Below are positions 1-11,300 of a stretch of 64,000 nucleotides of DNA, piece by piece. Below the pieces are notes generated by a model. That model saw only the letters and a list, made by a program, of their open reading frames with translations. It searched no databases and had not been told where the DNA came from. Positions within the stretch are counted from its first letter, which is position 1; each line of letters starts with the position of its first letter. A program made the translations under genes and the position numbers. The stretch is from Hexactinellida sp. DTS-2022 (Eukaryota; Porifera; Hexactinellida): contig JAPNXP010000013.1 in NCBI GenBank assembly GCA_028753945.1, positions 3,782,001 through 3,846,000 on the forward strand, in the 5' to 3' direction.

Positions 1-558
1 TCTCAGATAAAAAGATAGAACTATCCGTGGGCGCCGTGAGTACATCATCCATATCAGCTAATGCACTTTGCAATTGTATTGCGTTCTCTGTAGCCTCTCT
101 GTTTAGCGATTCCATCTGTTGCTGTCTACCATGGCAATAATTGTGGAAATCTGAAAGCTTCTCAAATACTTCGGAACTATTGATGAAAGTGATGTCATCT
201 TCATTTGTACCTGTCCAAGTTAAGAGTCCGCTAAATTCTTGAGTATCTCCCCAATTCATCACTGCCACCTTTAAACTTTGAGTAATCAGTTTTACTTTGT
301 ATGCAACTTTCAAATTAGGTTTTCCCAGAGTAACAAACGTATCATCTAGTCCTAGTGACATCTGTCTGAAAGTATCCTCGGGATTTCGAAATGGAAAACA
401 ATGGCTATCAACACTTCTATTGGTATATCTATGAGCTCTGATACCACGTTAAAACTGTTATTAAGAGATTTCGCGAGTGCAATTCCATGAAGAGGAATCC
501 ATTTGTTCTCCAAAAATAAGTTCCATGATATAGACAAATAATCCATTATTGACAACAA
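1..558 (-). pseudogene. Fragment of an unidentified coding sequence, cut by the window edge
   Basis: Two minus-strand reading frames overlap here. One runs from 558 down to 352 and begins with a methionine. The other is open from about 430 down to base 1 (over 130 codons) and continues off the window. They overlap around 355-430, so a single frameshift or a small intron could make them one coding segment. The readable protein is hydrophilic in its distal part, with an acidic Asp/Glu-rich end, and has no motif I recognise. It could be the 3' part of a host gene or a transposon ORF. Function is not assigned. Confidence 0.35.
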
Positions 559-639
559 ACGATGCGAAAGAATTTACTTATGACAGATTATTTATGTACT
601 ACTACTATTCTTAATTAAAGCTAATTTATGAATATTATT

Positions 640-720
640 TGTACACAAACGTCGCATTAGTTGTACACAAACGTCGCATTAGTTGTACACGAACGTCGCA
701 CTAGCTATGTACACAAATGT
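640..720. repeat. 22-bp tandem repeat, about 3.5 copies
   Basis: The unit TGTACACAAACGTCGCATTA plus two bases repeats at 640, 662 and 684, with a degenerate partial copy from about 707. Copies differ by one or two bases. There are no spacers, so it is a plain minisatellite. Confidence 0.85.
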
Positions 721-1056
721 CTCCCTCCGAGTAATGATCTATCCCCAATTGGTAACTTCCTATTCACTGATAATACATTTTCTAGGCCTAACTTCAATAA
801 TTTTTGAGATAATGAGTGTATTACCATATAAAGAATTAAGTGCTAATAATAATAATAAAAAACCAAGGCAGTAAGAGGGGGGGGGCTTCAGCTCCCCCTG
901 TGATCATAAAATCCTCATAGGGGTTCCCCCTGAAATCCCTCTGACCCCCCAGTGCCCCAATGCCGAAAAATCCTGGCGCCGCCTCTGGTTTGGACAATTT
1001 AAGCTTAAGATGGTGTTTGTTATAATATTTTGTTATTAAACTAATTGTTGGGTAAA

Positions 1057-1260
1057 TCTATATTATTAAAACTCGATTGTTGTGTGTGTGTGTGTGTTTG
1101 TTTGTTTGTTTGTTTGTTTGCTTGTTTGTTTGTCCGGATTGTATTAAAGTGATGGGGGAATAGAAACCGCATTTATAATTGAGATATAAACTAACTTCCA
1201 AATGTTATATTGGTGAACAAGTATGCTGAATTCGAATTTCGTATCTACAACCTTCTAATA
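1057..1260. repeat. Microsatellite plus a diverged copy of the 45-61 kb array body
   Basis: A TG run followed by TTTG repeats (about 1080-1134) precedes a block with GTATTAAAGTGATGGGGGAA, a run ending ATATAAACTA and AAGTATGCTGA. The same ordered words occur in the array units near 53.93-54.01 kb and 55.41-55.50 kb. It begins TCTATATTATTAAAAC, similar to 6260-6277. This suggests a dispersed relative of the array element; Helitron origin is possible but unproven. Confidence 0.45.
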
Positions 1261-1355
1261 TGAATACGTATATGTTGTTGTTGTTTACACAAATAGGTAA
1301 ACAAATTAATGAAAATTCAAAATCAGCCTAGAACTTATCTTTCAATGTTATTATA

Positions 1356-2906
1356 CAGGGTTGCCTTGGTATGGTAATCAGATTTCCTCTGTGGGGACCC
1401 CATATCGGAATTCCCATATAGATCCCCATAGGACACCCTTATGGATATAAATACAAGTGATACAAGGCCGTTACACCAGTTACGACATTTTCAATACTAT
1501 TTTTTTCTGAATTGTTATAGCAGCCTATTTGTATATGTGGAAAGTTGCAAATGGCGTACCAATGCAATGTTGCGACTGAAATAGCCATCAAATCTTGCAT
1601 ATTGATTTACCAGTTTAATTTTGATCCCTCCGACCCTCCGGACCTGTCATATTGAGGATAGGATCCGAGATTATAAAATTTGAATTATCACAATATAAAT
1701 TGGTCTCTAAAATTTCCATTCAGTTTTTGATATGGTTTGCTCAGAATTTAAGTATCTGCTATGCATTCTAACCCAACAGTCAACCTTCTAGCTTTAATGG
1801 GCGTAAGTTATAGCCAAAATGTGACAATTGAGTAGTAATAATTTGGTGTGGAATTTAATCTATTCCCATGAATACCATCTTATTCCTAGAGCTGTACCGG
1901 ATTAGAGATTTTCTACTCCGGCCCGATCCGGATATCCGGTGCTCAATTATCCGGTTATCCGGTCGGATATCCGGCTAAATATTTATTTAACAAATGATAC
2001 CATAATATCACATCTAGAACAAGTTTTGAATATTCTAAATTAATTTGTACATATTCATGGACTAAGCTTCTGTGTATTTAGTGAGGATTCTATAAAAGAA
2101 TTTATGTGATTCCACAATGGATACAGTATACGTATGAATATGCATTCATTTGCATTCACCTTTGATTTATAATATCTTTTCAATAACAAATTTAGTTTTC
2201 AATTCCTATTTATCTTTTGTTATCGCTTTTCCTATCAGCTTAAGGCAATGTTTTTTTTAAATCAATCCCAGCATGAGTTAAATTTGGGCATTTTTCTCAA
2301 CATCTAAGAACGATTTCTCGAGAGCACTCTGTAATGAATGTGATGCCAATATATCACGTGGTTAAAATCCGAAAACATATAGCACGTCAGTGACGTCACC
2401 ACTGTGGAATCACATAAAACAGTCACATCCAGAAATTTACAAAAAAACAATATAGGAAAATCATCTTGTAGAAATTCACAACAAGAATATCATAATATCA
2501 AAACTCCCAATATTTTTCAATCAACTAGTTCTGCTTTTACACATTCTCTAATTTCTCCTCCAAGAATAACTATGCAAGAAAACCTGTACCAGACATTAGA
2601 ACATAGAAGAAATGGACAATTAATGATCCTAGAGCAATGGCAATTCACTATAAAATAGAGATAGTTATTCTTTAATTAATACACAAATACAATTGAGACC
2701 GTTATCCGGCCGGATAGTTGTTCATATCCGGTTCCGGCCGGATATCCGGTACTTGGCGGATACAGCCGGATACCGGATTAGAACCGAATATCCGGTACAG
2801 CCCTACTTATTTCCACAGGATTTATTTGCTGATTCATATGGGAATTCCCACAGAAATCCTGTGGGAATGGGATGGGAATGGAAATTCTACTCCCACGGCA
2901 ACCCTG
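1356..2906. mobile_element. hAT-type element, outer member of a nest
   Basis: The ends are inverted: CAGGGTTGCC at 1356-1365 and its complement GGCAACCCTG at 2897-2906. Both subterminal regions repeat GGGAATTCC-type words. Flanking octamers TTATTATA (1348-1355) and GTATCATA (2907-2914) match at 6 of 8 positions, as expected of an old hAT 8-bp target duplication. Without the inner insertion it is about 630 bp and has no transposase, so it is non-autonomous. Confidence 0.6.
1887..2805. mobile_element. hAT-type MITE, inner member of the nest
   Basis: The termini are TAGAGCTGTACCGGAT and the complement of TAGGGCTGTACCGGAT. The subterminal regions are packed with the word ATCCGG/CCGGAT in both orientations (about 1915-1975 and 2700-2795), likely transposase-binding repeats. 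Flanks are CTTATTCC (1879-1886) and CTTATTTC (2806-2813), 7 of 8 identical. An 84-codon frame at 2404-2658 has no recognisable domain and is probably chance. Confidence 0.75.
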
Positions 2907-3291
2907 GTATCATAGGCAAACAAGTTAAAAGTATGGAAATGGTAGAAAGGGATGTTTACTAACTTTATCATCAATTGTTTCGTGAGGAGTAAGGCCCCAT
3001 TGCGGCCGTTAACTTGAGGTGGGTAGCACCGAATCGTCGCAAAGCGACCGAGATCGCGAGACCGAAGGGCTCTTAGATATATAATAACCCGGATCTCGAG
3101 GTTTGTGTGTATATCGTTAATAAAATATCTTGCAAAAAGTTAAATTACTTGTTTTACTCCTTAGGTGCAGAGAGCACTTACTTATATAATTAAATTACAT
3201 TGAAATAAGGGAAACTCCTATTACGACAGTTGGCAGCCAATATACGTTTAGAATTACTAATAACGTTAAACAAAGAATTAATTATATACTT
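2907..3291. other. Noncoding spacer with a CpG-rich patch
   Basis: About 2985-3085 is locally rich in CG dinucleotides (CGTCGCAAAGCGACCG, ATCGCGAGACCG), in contrast to the AT-rich surroundings. It lies downstream of the minus-strand ROCO gene, so it is more likely repeat-derived or 3' flanking than a promoter. No rRNA or tRNA match was recognised. Confidence 0.35.
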
Positions 3292-6231
3292 CTAAAACCA
3301 AATCTTTACATTATCAGGCACTTTGTCCAGGATTCTCCTTCCTCTGCCCAGCTTCACGAATTCCCGATAAGAATCACTCCCGGGACCTTCATTAATATAG
3401 CACAGCCAGTATCTCAGACTGGGAAACCATATCTTGAGAATCTGTTTGAGTTGGTTTTCAAGAGCATTTCTAACAAACCGGCACTTTTCATTGAGGTCTG
3501 TTATAACCAGAGGAATGGACAGGGAGCACCCAATGTCGTAAAGCAGATTGTTGAGCTCTGAGAAGCCTGTGTCTTCCACTCCAGGGTTGACGGTAGGAGG
3601 GGAGTTCGACATATCTTCCTCGCTGGTGGCGAAGGAATGAATTGCTTCTGAAATTAGGGAGAATCCTATCGCCTCTCTCTCCAGGAAGATGCATAGAGTA
3701 AAGGTTTCGAAACTTATGTAAGCAACACTCGCATATAACTCAGGGTCTCTCATGCCCTCCTTGATGCATGCACACACAAGATAGGTAAACAGATTCCTGG
3801 TCAGCTGCTCGTGCTGAAAGATAAAGAAGAGAGGAGATATGCGACTCGTGCCCTCACACAGGTCAGTATAGAAGTTCGGAGGGGGCGCTCTATCGACATA
3901 TGAGGGCGCGTAGAATACTTCCATCTTCTTTTTCTTGTTCTTCCATCTCTTCGGCTGAGCGATAATATTCATTGCTTCTAGAATCTCCATAACGTACTGC
4001 TCCGACTCCTCAGTCAAGGAGATATCCAGCCAGGCGCATCTGCGGTACTTGTACATGAGCTGTCCCGTCAGGTAGAGCTGGGTTCTTGCGTCCTTCGAGG
4101 AGGAATTATTAAAGCTCTTGATAGGGTTGAATAAATTGGCGACTAGGTCTACGAGAAACTGAGGCTCTAAGATTATGTACTGCCGCAGGATAGGGTGTCT
4201 AGCGTAGAAGAGAATCATGCCGATATCGTGGAAGTAGGAGAGCATCGGAATAACGTCCATCGGTTCGCATATCTGAGCTCGAGCTGAAATGTAGATCATT
4301 ACGAATTTGAGAGAGTTAACCTCCTGCTTCTGCTCGCGCAACTCGTATATGATTCTTTCGAACTGAGACCACTGGAGAGGGATAGGCTGTCTCAGTACCG
4401 GGATCTCAAACGCCAGATTCTCAATGTCCCTCCTCAGAAAATGGAGAGGTTCCATCTCAACCTTTCCCTCGGACAGCTCGTCCACAAACAGGTCGTCCTC
4501 TGTCGTATTGAGCAAGAAGGTGTACATAGGGTCACACAAATAGAAGGAGAACTTCTTCCTGTGCTTGTACACTATATCCCGCACCAGGAGTTTCACCAGC
4601 TTCTGAGAGGGCGCGTCGAACAGTTTATCAGAGTGCGTACCTACAATTATAATGGCAGGAGTCCATGCTGCTTCTGCACGGGCCGGAGCGAGTGCGTCGA
4701 GAGAGACAGAGCTGTGTGAGAACATGCATGAGATTAAAGAGAGCCAGTATAGCAGGCTCCGCTCTGTGTCTGTCACGCCCCCAGTACCCTGCAGCTGATT
4801 GTGCTCAGCCAGGAGCTCGGCTGCATTGTAAGTGACGATGTAACCAGAACGGCCACTGAAAAAAAAAGGGACGAAAATACGAAATCTTGGGTCTCCACTG
4901 AAGTCCCAGAAGTTCAGGGACAGATAGTCTGTCTCGTCAGGATAGGGAGTTTTCTGGAAGACTTCATTTGCCCATCTGAAGTGCAGCCTGTTCAGGATCT
5001 GCTCGTCCGTGATGCTATATCGGAGGCTGGGAGAGAATGTCACCTGCTCCTTGACTACTGTCTTGGAGGCGTTGGATGTGTCAGGCAATTCAGAGGGAGT
5101 GGGGGAGGAGGACTGAGGCGGCAAGGCAGTCGGCTCCTCCTCAGACTGTACGTTGAAAGTGTTAGAGAATTCAGGGTCTAGAAACTTGACTCCTTTGGCA
5201 GGAGCGGGATGAAGAGGGTTGTGAGTAGGGGAGGGAGGATCCTGGACCTGTTGGCTAGCTGTGTAAGACTTGACAAACTTTTTCTTCTGAATTAAGTTTC
5301 GCTTGGATTTGAGCTCGTTCAGCATCTGTCGTATCACCAAGTCTGTGTACTCCAGCTTTACTCGCTGCACAGCGAGATTCTTGTTGGCATTCGGACTAGG
5401 CTCGCATATCCAGTCCTTGTACTGCTTGGTCTTAATGCGACAGACAGAAGGGTCGGCGTGTATCCCTTGTGTAGGAGGTGTGTTGCTCTCCTTCTGCAGA
5501 TGGAACTCCCCAGTCAGTGCATACTTGAGGTTAGTCTTACCACATCCGAGGGCACCCACTATCCTAATGAGGAAGCGGTGCTCCGGCTTCAGAGAATATT
5601 TGATTGCTTTCTGGTACGATTCTACCACGTCTTTCTCTAGCGAGTTAATTTCAGACACGCCCGTGTCGTCCCTTCGCTCCTGCTCCTTGTGGATGAGGAA
5701 GTACACGTCGAGGTGCTTGTACCTCTCCGCCACTGCAAGAGGGGTCTCCCCAATATTGTTCTCCTTGTCGAGAGACGCGCCGTACCGGATCAGGTGCTTA
5801 GCGATAGGATGATATCCGTACTTGGCCGCGTAGTGCAGGGCCGTAGCGCCAGCGTCGCTGGGCACGTCGATAGCGTCCGGGCATTTGGAAGCCAGGAAGC
5901 TAACCACGGCAGTCTGCTTCGCGAATGTTGCCCTATGCAGACAGGTCTCCCCCTGATTGTTGAGAATGGTCGCAGAGGCACGCGCGCATACAAGGATCTT
6001 AACCACACTCAGATGCCCGCCTTCTGCCGCGTGGTGGAGAGCTGTGGAGCCCCAGTCATTCCGTGAGTCTAGAATCTGCTTCTGAAAGTTGGAGCACCGC
6101 CTAATGATAGAGGTAACCTGTCGCTCGTCACCCGACTGGGCCGCATCAATTAGGTTCCTCACAATAAAGTAGTGCCTGTCCTCTGGGAGCTTCGTAGCGG
6201 TGTTACGGTCAGATGATGTATTCGAGGCCAT
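3292..6231 (-). CDS. Ankyrin-repeat ROCO GTPase (ANK-ROC-COR)
   Basis: Intact single-exon frame of 979 codons. Residues about 58-190 form four ankyrin repeats (GSTALHHAAEGGH, GETCLHRA, GATALHYAAKYGY, GETPLAVAERY). A ROC GTPase follows: P-loop GALGCGKTNL at about 226-235, switch motif FWDFSGDPRF at about 441-450, and GTHSD in the NKxD position at about 531-535. Between P-loop and switch lies a ~200-residue Pro/Ser-rich insert (about 250-440), unusually long. Residues about 610-850 look like a COR domain. There is no LRR and no kinase domain. ROCO proteins are large GTPases that dimerise through COR; ankyrin-bearing forms are characteristic of sponges and other invertebrates. Its base composition is visibly more GC-rich than the neighbours. 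The ATG at 6231 gives a hydrophilic N-terminus before the repeats. Function of this paralogue is unknown. Confidence 0.9.
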   Translation of the reverse strand: MASNTSSDRNTATKLPEDRHYFIVRNLIDAAQSGDERQVTSIIRRCSNFQKQILDSRNDWGSTALHHAAEGGHLSVVKILVCARASATILNNQGETCLHRATFAKQTAVVSFLASKCPDAIDVPSDAGATALHYAAKYGYHPIAKHLIRYGASLDKENNIGETPLAVAERYKHLDVYFLIHKEQERRDDTGVSEINSLEKDVVESYQKAIKYSLKPEHRFLIRIVGALGCGKTNLKYALTGEFHLQKESNTPPTQGIHADPSVCRIKTKQYKDWICEPSPNANKNLAVQRVKLEYTDLVIRQMLNELKSKRNLIQKKKFVKSYTASQQVQDPPSPTHNPLHPAPAKGVKFLDPEFSNTFNVQSEEEPTALPPQSSSPTPSELPDTSNASKTVVKEQVTFSPSLRYSITDEQILNRLHFRWANEVFQKTPYPDETDYLSLNFWDFSGDPRFRIFVPFFFSGRSGYIVTYNAAELLAEHNQLQGTGGVTDTERSLLYWLSLISCMFSHSSVSLDALAPARAEAAWTPAIIIVGTHSDKLFDAPSQKLVKLLVRDIVYKHRKKFSFYLCDPMYTFLLNTTEDDLFVDELSEGKVEMEPLHFLRRDIENLAFEIPVLRQPIPLQWSQFERIIYELREQKQEVNSLKFVMIYISARAQICEPMDVIPMLSYFHDIGMILFYARHPILRQYIILEPQFLVDLVANLFNPIKSFNNSSSKDARTQLYLTGQLMYKYRRCAWLDISLTEESEQYVMEILEAMNIIAQPKRWKNKKKKMEVFYAPSYVDRAPPPNFYTDLCEGTSRISPLFFIFQHEQLTRNLFTYLVCACIKEGMRDPELYASVAYISFETFTLCIFLEREAIGFSLISEAIHSFATSEEDMSNSPPTVNPGVEDTGFSELNNLLYDIGCSLSIPLVITDLNEKCRFVRNALENQLKQILKIWFPSLRYWLCYINEGPGSDSYREFVKLGRGRRILDKVPDNVKIWF

Positions 6232-6519
6232 AGGCTAGCTACTGGTTCTTACACCCTGCATATCTATACTATTAAAACAGAAGGCTGGGTATGTGAGGTA
6301 TTTTAAAAAACCCTCACAGACGGGATGGGAGTGTGCTCCTTCTGATTGCACTTCCCGATTTAACTAGAATTTCAATATTCAAATTACATTTCATTTTAGT
6401 GTAATATAATTTAATTAATGTTTGAATTGTGAAGACTTCAAATGTTTAAATTAATTAAAGATTAATTATTACAAATAGAATTAGGAATACGTGTAGTATT
6501 TACGTTACTATTTGAATAA
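6232..6519. other. Upstream flank of the ROCO gene
   Basis: AT-rich, no frame. The word TCTATACTATTAAAAC (about 6262-6277) is close to the block at 1057, and the following 70 bp may be a dispersed-repeat end. The ROCO promoter should lie here, but no core element is clear. Confidence 0.3.
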
Positions 6520-6948
6520 TAATCTGGTCGTTGAAATCCCAAATTGGGCATACCTAGAAAAAATTCATACAAAGCGTATTTTAGTTTCATTAGAAGCGGA
6601 ATTTTTCGTAGAATAACATATCCAAAATCCGCTAAAATCCGCTTTGGGGAAAATATTTTACACGGGTGGCAGTGTCGGCCATTTCATAGTAAATCGCCGA
6701 CATTTTCGTAGCTAACTTTCTCAAATCAAATCTAATCAACTTATAATCACCATATTTGTACTCAGCGTAAAGTTTCCAGCAATTTGATATATTACATGAC
6801 AACATTTGGAGGATTTTCTCCATAGCAACGCTGGAATGTATCAAAAATATGTCAGGAATGTGCGAACAATTCATTCTCAAAATGTGGGCCGATCCAATCT
6901 AGTGACCCCTCGTTCAACTCCACTAGTATAATTAAGCACATATCGACC

Positions 6949-7370
6949 TGTCACGATATATTTGGTCCGTGCTAATTTTGGTCCGGCCGGACCAAATATA
7001 TCAGGCAAATTTGGTCCGGCCGGACCAAATATTTCAGAGGACCAAATATTTCAGCTATTTTTGGTCCGGGATTATCTTTTGGTCCGGCCGGACCAAATAT
7101 TTTTATCGTTTTTGGTCCGGGGTTATCTTTTGGTCCGGTCGGACCAAATATATCAAACAAATTTGTTCCGCCCGGACCGATTATTCCAGAGGACCAAATA
7201 TTTCAGCCATTTTTGGTCCGGGATTATCTTTCGGTCCGCCCGGACCAAATATTTCAATCGTTTTTGGTCCGGGGTTTTCTTTTGGTTCGGCCGGACCAAA
7301 TATATCAGACAAATTTGGTCCGGGGTTAACTTTTGATCCGGCTGGATCAAATATTTCAGAATATAAGAAT
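6949..7370. repeat. Element B left terminal region, GGTCC motif array
   Basis: About 16 occurrences of GGTCCGGCCGGACCAAATAT or half-forms (GGACCAAATAT, TTTGGTCCGGGG) at roughly 15-40 bp spacing, in alternating orientation. The left region is about 420 bp against 240 bp on the right because part of the motif block is duplicated. Such arrays usually serve as transposase-binding sites. The open frames that run through it are produced by the repeat and are not genes. Confidence 0.8.
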
Positions 7371-7404
7371 CCTTGCAAGAGTCACTGGGTTTGTAACTTT
7401 GTAT

Positions 7405-7562
7405 TGTTCTGGTCCAAATGGTCCCCCCTGCATAATTGGTCCGGGGGGACCATTTGGACCAAATATCGAATCTTTTGGGCCAAATGGTCCCCCTTCTAAT
7501 TATGCAACGTTTTCAGTTCCATTACTGTATGGTTTCATATTTCGTAAAGTCAATAGGGCTTC
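7405..7562. repeat. Element A left terminal inverted repeat
   Basis: About 158 bp, containing three GGTCCAAATGG/CCATTTGGACC words. Pairs with 11962-12111. Confidence 0.85.
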
Positions 7563-8386
7563 TTTTGACTTCTCATGGTCATACTACTTGATTCGTGTTT
7601 TATTATGCTGATTGTGAAATAATTTGTAAATACGTATGTATACTACTGTATTATGAAAATTGTTGACCCTGTGGTTCTCCTGAATTTCCCAGTCACTAAT
7701 CGGATGCCTTTGGAACACTATATTCGGTTGTTTTTATTAAATACCTACTAGTAACTCCTCTTCAAATCTAGCTAGTCTATCAAACTAGTTTATTGCAATT
7801 TTAGGACTTTCGATTCTGATAAACAGCTGTCAAGTTATTCGAACATAAATTAGTAATACTGTCACGCCGTAGATGGTCCGCCGCCATAAGTGGGCCGTCC
7901 GGACCATCTGTAGGGAAACTATATTAGGCTTGACTGTACCACTAGTCAGGACTGAATTCGGTTTGCCGGCTAACAGTTTAATCGCTGCTAATATTGTTTA
8001 AAGGTTACATATTTTATTGGCCAGTTAACCAGTCTGTTAAATATTAGTAGTGTAATTGGATAATTCTTGTATAAAAGATTAAAATTATGTTAATTTTATT
8101 AGAATGGAATATATCCTATATAACAAGTAATTATGGGTAACATTGTTTCTAAATTATCCAAATTACGAAGTGTGTCCGCCAATGTACTTATGGGCTGACA
8201 TTTAAAATAGCTGAGTCTTAAAAAGTATGAAAAGCAAAATGTTCTATAAACTTTGTGATAAGTAGCATGGGAGGTTAGCCGGTTAATTGTATTACTCTTG
8301 CTCTAGTAAAGTTAAATCTAAAGTGTACTAATTACTAATAACGTCTACAAAATAGCTTTGTCATATAGTAAATATCTAATATATTA
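7563..8386. other. 3' noncoding part of element A
   Basis: No frame. A short imperfect inverted repeat lies at about 7869-7913 (TAGATGGTCCG and CGGACCATCTG), reusing the GGTCC word of the element ends. Otherwise AT-rich with nothing recognised. Confidence 0.45.
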
Positions 8387-11300
8387 CTATTTCGCTATGT
8401 AGACAATAGAACTAATAATTTCATAAGATTCTAGGGGAGTATATTCGAGTTTGGAAACTTTGGGCCTTCTAATTCCATCGTAGTAGTACCATTCGTTGTT
8501 TTCAATGAATCTTAGGTAAAAGTGGTTTGAACTATATACTGTATAGCCCAGTAAAGAAAATGTGATGGGTATATCTTTATGGCGAATGAAAAGTGACGCG
8601 TTTATGCCTCTAGCATCATCTAGAGATAAGTGACTAACTTCCATGAAAAAGAGCAATGGATTTTCCAGAAATTGGCAATCTATGTTCTCTAGAATAGCTG
8701 TACTATCGCGACACTTTAGGCATTTGGGTGTTTTTATTTGACTGTCAATAGATATTTGACAATTCTCAACAAACTTATACACCGATGATAAGTTTAGGAT
8801 CCTCTCAGATATTGCAAAACAGTTCCAACACTGGAATGAAACTTGATATTTATCTGAACCTGTAGCAGCCTCAAGAAATCCTAGAAGGGGCCCTTCAGAA
8901 CCGAAAAAATCATAAGTATCATCATTTTGTTTGGTGACTTTGAGTTTGTAAGCTAGCCAGAGTTTAGTTGCATTGAAATCACCGGATTTTAATAATTGTA
9001 AGAATTCGGAGTATTCTTCTGTTATAATTTTAACATTTCTATCAATGAGATTTTGAATATCCACCATATTTATGCTAATTAATGCCATCAAGTTATCAAT
9101 TGAGCAGGTATTAGTAAAATGAAATGATTTACAGTGTCCTCCCCAATTTGGACACATCTTCTCTAATTCAGCTAGATAAGAGGTTTTCGCTTGTGACTCG
9201 GTTGTATGGATGGAGGTACCAGATTTTGTTTCCAACATAGGAACAATAATATCACTTATAACTGGATAAAGGATTTTGGTAGCATAGTCCATCGCTTTGT
9301 TATCCCAATAGGTTGCATGTGCCCTATCTTCATCAGTTGTAAGCCAATATTTCACATTTGCATTCATTGCCTCTTTATACCACTGGATAAGTGTTTCAAT
9401 TATGTCATAAGAATCGCAAGAAAGACTTCGGGCTAATGGGAAGAAGTTCTGTCTCCATTCCAGGAGTTGTTTAGGTTTAAGATCCAATCTCTTAGCAAGT
9501 TCTGAATGTAGATCTGAGAGATAGGCACCTGAGGAAATGCTATTGAGAATCGAAGGTTTCATTAAATTTAGTGTTGTTAAGACAAAGTCCCTATCTGCAA
9601 CTTCATCTTCGTTGTTTCTATATGGTATCACTTCTTCTTGGATAAAGTTTGAAGTTGAGAATAATTGATCATCCATTGTGTTATTAGTCTGATCCACTAT
9701 TACGTTATCACCTGAATATAAGTCTTTTCCAACTGAAATTATTCTATCACTTAGCTTTACCTAAAAATTAGCATATAAACAAAATGTATTAAGTATGCAA
9801 GTTTAAATGTATGGTCCCAAAAAGTAAGAATGAACATGTACTTAATTAGTCTTTATTCATTAATTAATTAACTGGGTATGCACTAAAGTAAGGTTATACA
9901 AATCGAGTCAAAATTGTATATGTCATTATATAATAAGAAAAGTATTTGTACAATAGGAACATTAATGCAGACACAATATTCATCTAGTAACATATTAACA
10001 GATGCTTAAATTACTCTGAAATGACTATAAATATCTTACTCTAATTTAATTATATTATGATTTCATGTCATTTTAACCAATATACATGAAGTGGCATGTG
10101 TCTCTGGCACGTGGCACTTGTGGCACAAATGGGAATTGGCTGTATCTCAGTAGAAACTACTTGTAATAATTTGAAAGTAAACCTTGAGTAGTTTAAACAC
10201 TTGGAAATCAAATCTGAAATCTGAATTTGTATATTCTAAACGCCTCAATGAATAGGAATTATATATTTAATTATCTCATTATATAGTTAATGAGTTAAAC
10301 GCCTTCAGAAAACTCAAATTCCACTCAAATTCCAAATTTTTGCTATTTTATTACAAGTAACATATCTTTTCAAGTAATCATCCATATTGAAGCATCTACA
10401 AATATTATTATGCTGCTATAAGCTTGAATATATTAATACAAATTAGTGTTGTCCAAATACTTTGGCCGGGTAGTGCATAGAAATAATTCTTAAATTGCCT
10501 TGAAGTATTGTGGCAGTTTTTTCGATTCGTTTACATTTTAGTGGGGTGTGCAGGATTTAATATACAAATACGTATTTAGTAATGGATGTCAAGTTAAGAT
10601 ACCTGAGCAAATCTGAAACGTTGTATAGTCTTTCCTTTGTCAACAATAAGAGTTCCGCGATTGATCTTTTTTACAAGATAGGGCCCATCCCATAGATCTT
10701 GTAGTTCACCTTTCTTTCTCTTCCTGTTTGGTATGAGCACTTTGTCACCTACTGTAAATGTAAACTTGGATCTAGGATTGATTCTCTTATCGTATTTTTC
10801 TTTCATTTTTTGTTTTGAATCGAGTAGTTTTGCAGAAGCTTTCTCATAGATAATATCTCTTAAGATGTCAATTTCATGACGATATTCAAGTAGCGCATCA
10901 TTCCCACAAAATTCTACTTCATTTAGATCTCTCGTTTGTAAATCATCCTCTAAATTATTTGGAAGACGAGGTTTTCGGAATCCATGCATGAGTTCAAATG
11001 ATGAAAAGCCGATGGAATCTGAACGGGGTCGAATGTTTAGAGAAAATGTTATTTGTTCCAGGTAGTCAGACCATTGTTCTTTCTTTACCATTAAAGTTTT
11101 GCTGAGATATCTTTTAATCCCTTTGTGGTAAGATTCTGTGAGGCCGTTAGTTTGCGGATGATAAGGTGCAGAAAAAATTAACCTGCATTTGTAAGTCTCG
11201 TGTAGTTCAGCCATTAACTTGCTCGTAAATTCTTTTCCATTGTCAGTTATGATCTGAACTGGTGCTCCTTTACTACAATATACTGAAAAAACAGCTCTTG

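Larger units (their letters stand above)
559..1355. other. Noncoding stretch with repeats only
   Basis: No credible coding frame. It holds the 22-bp tandem repeat, a G-run followed by a C-rich patch (about 877-1000) ending in CTGGCGCCGCCTCTG, which resembles the terminus of a hAT-type MITE without a visible partner, and the microsatellite-bearing block at 1057-1260. Confidence 0.5.

Noticed and set aside
640-720. CRISPR repeat from the 22-bp units
   Set aside because: Units are directly adjacent without spacers.
2985-3085. Possible rRNA or tRNA fragment from the CpG-rich patch
   Set aside because: No recognisable rRNA core words or cloverleaf; left as unassigned.
4441-6066. Plus-strand frames up to 169 codons
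   Set aside because: Shadows of the intact minus-strand ROCO gene with no domain of their own.
6962-7499. Overlapping open frames of 60-176 codons with GPAGPNIS-like repeats
   Set aside because: They are read through the GGTCC motif array in several frames and both strands; a repeat artefact.
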